Part shown: piece by piece, positions 36,540-36,655 of the stretch
How positions within the stretch are numbered: the first letter of the stretch is position 1
Layout of the letters: every line of letters begins with the position of its first letter
DNA from: Lysobacterales bacterium
GTDB taxonomy: Bacteria > Pseudomonadota > Gammaproteobacteria > Xanthomonadales > SZUA-36
Length of the DNA stretch: 36,655 nt
NCBI GenBank assembly: GCA_011524975.1
Contig: WTJD01000006.1
Location: 1 to 36,655, forward strand
Reading direction: 5' to 3'
Position numbers and translations under genes: made by a program
Notes under the pieces: model-generated
What the model saw: the letters and a program-made list of their open reading frames with translations, nothing else
Databases searched by the model: none
What the model was told of the DNA's origin: nothing

Positions 36540-36655
36540 GCTATTCAGGCTCTCGCTCAATCAAACGGGCATTCGCACCATGGCGGCCCCGGTCATTCGG
36601 CATCTTCAAAGGGCTTTAAAGCCCGTCGCGCCGTCTTGTTCAACACGCTCGCACC
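36540..36655. other. Window edge upstream of tRNA-Gly
   Basis: These 116 bases hold no complete gene that I can support. A perfect 14-base palindrome GGGCTTTAAAGCCC lies at 36611-36624. No complete promoter for the tRNA-tufB operon is evident, and an upstream tRNA-Tyr, if present as in E. coli, would be outside the window. Confidence 0.4.

Noticed and set aside
36611-36624. Palindrome GGGCTTTAAAGCCC near the window edge
   Set aside because: A perfect 14-base palindrome, but as RNA it offers a stem of only about 4-5 bp and there is no context to assign a role.

Overview
This window reads as a chromosomal segment of a gammaproteobacterium with high G+C. The ribosomal proteins, RNA polymerase subunits, EF-Tu and oligopeptidase B all look gammaproteobacterial. 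The order tRNA-Gly, tRNA-Thr, tufB, tRNA-Trp, secE, nusG, rplKAJL, rpoBC, str, S10, spc, alpha matches Pseudomonas/Xanthomonas/Chromatiales-type genomes rather than E. coli, where rpoBC and str are far apart. A lineage near Lysobacterales/Chromatiales is a guess; the genus cannot be fixed from this sequence.

Layout. (1) Positions 1-4577, plus strand: a Fur-box promoter, feoA-feoB ferrous iron uptake and ptrB (oligopeptidase B). (2) A bidirectional terminator near 4600 separates this block from everything else, which is on the minus strand. (3) Read in the direction of transcription (36539 down to 4633): tRNA-Gly(TCC), tRNA-Thr(GGT), tufB, tRNA-Trp(CCA), secE, nusG, rplK, rplA, rplJ, rplL, rpoB, rpoC; a terminator; the str operon (rpsL, rpsG, fusA, tufA); the S10 operon (rpsJ to rpsQ); the spc operon (rplN to rpmJ); and the alpha operon (rpsM, rpsK, rpsD, rpoA, rplQ). 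About 32 kb holds 41 protein genes and three tRNAs for translation, transcription and Sec export. No gene looks broken. Several starts were moved from the longest frame to fit Shine-Dalgarno spacing, gene overlaps and known N termini (rplF, rplE, rplN, rpmC, rplW, rplD, rplA, rpoB, secE). rpmJ was found as a 37-residue frame.

Regulation visible in the sequence. A Fur box lies beside the feo promoter. The str operon has an extended -10 promoter and a structured leader that ends in a terminator-like hairpin 20 bases before rpsL. The alpha operon has a good promoter and a compact pseudoknot-like leader that could be the S4 repressor site. L10 and L1 operator-like structures sit before rplJ and rplK. 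An attenuator-like hairpin lies between rplL and rpoB.

The most unusual structure is a pair of palindromic heptanucleotide arrays (unit AGGGACT, then AGTTCCT or AGTCCCT). Each starts within four bases of a stop codon, one after nusG and one after tufB. The two tuf genes look identical at DNA level from the stop codon to six bases before the start codon, which suggests recent gene conversion. I see no CRISPR array, prophage, insertion sequence, rRNA gene or defence system. Apart from the heptad arrays and the leader structures, the region is conserved housekeeping sequence.
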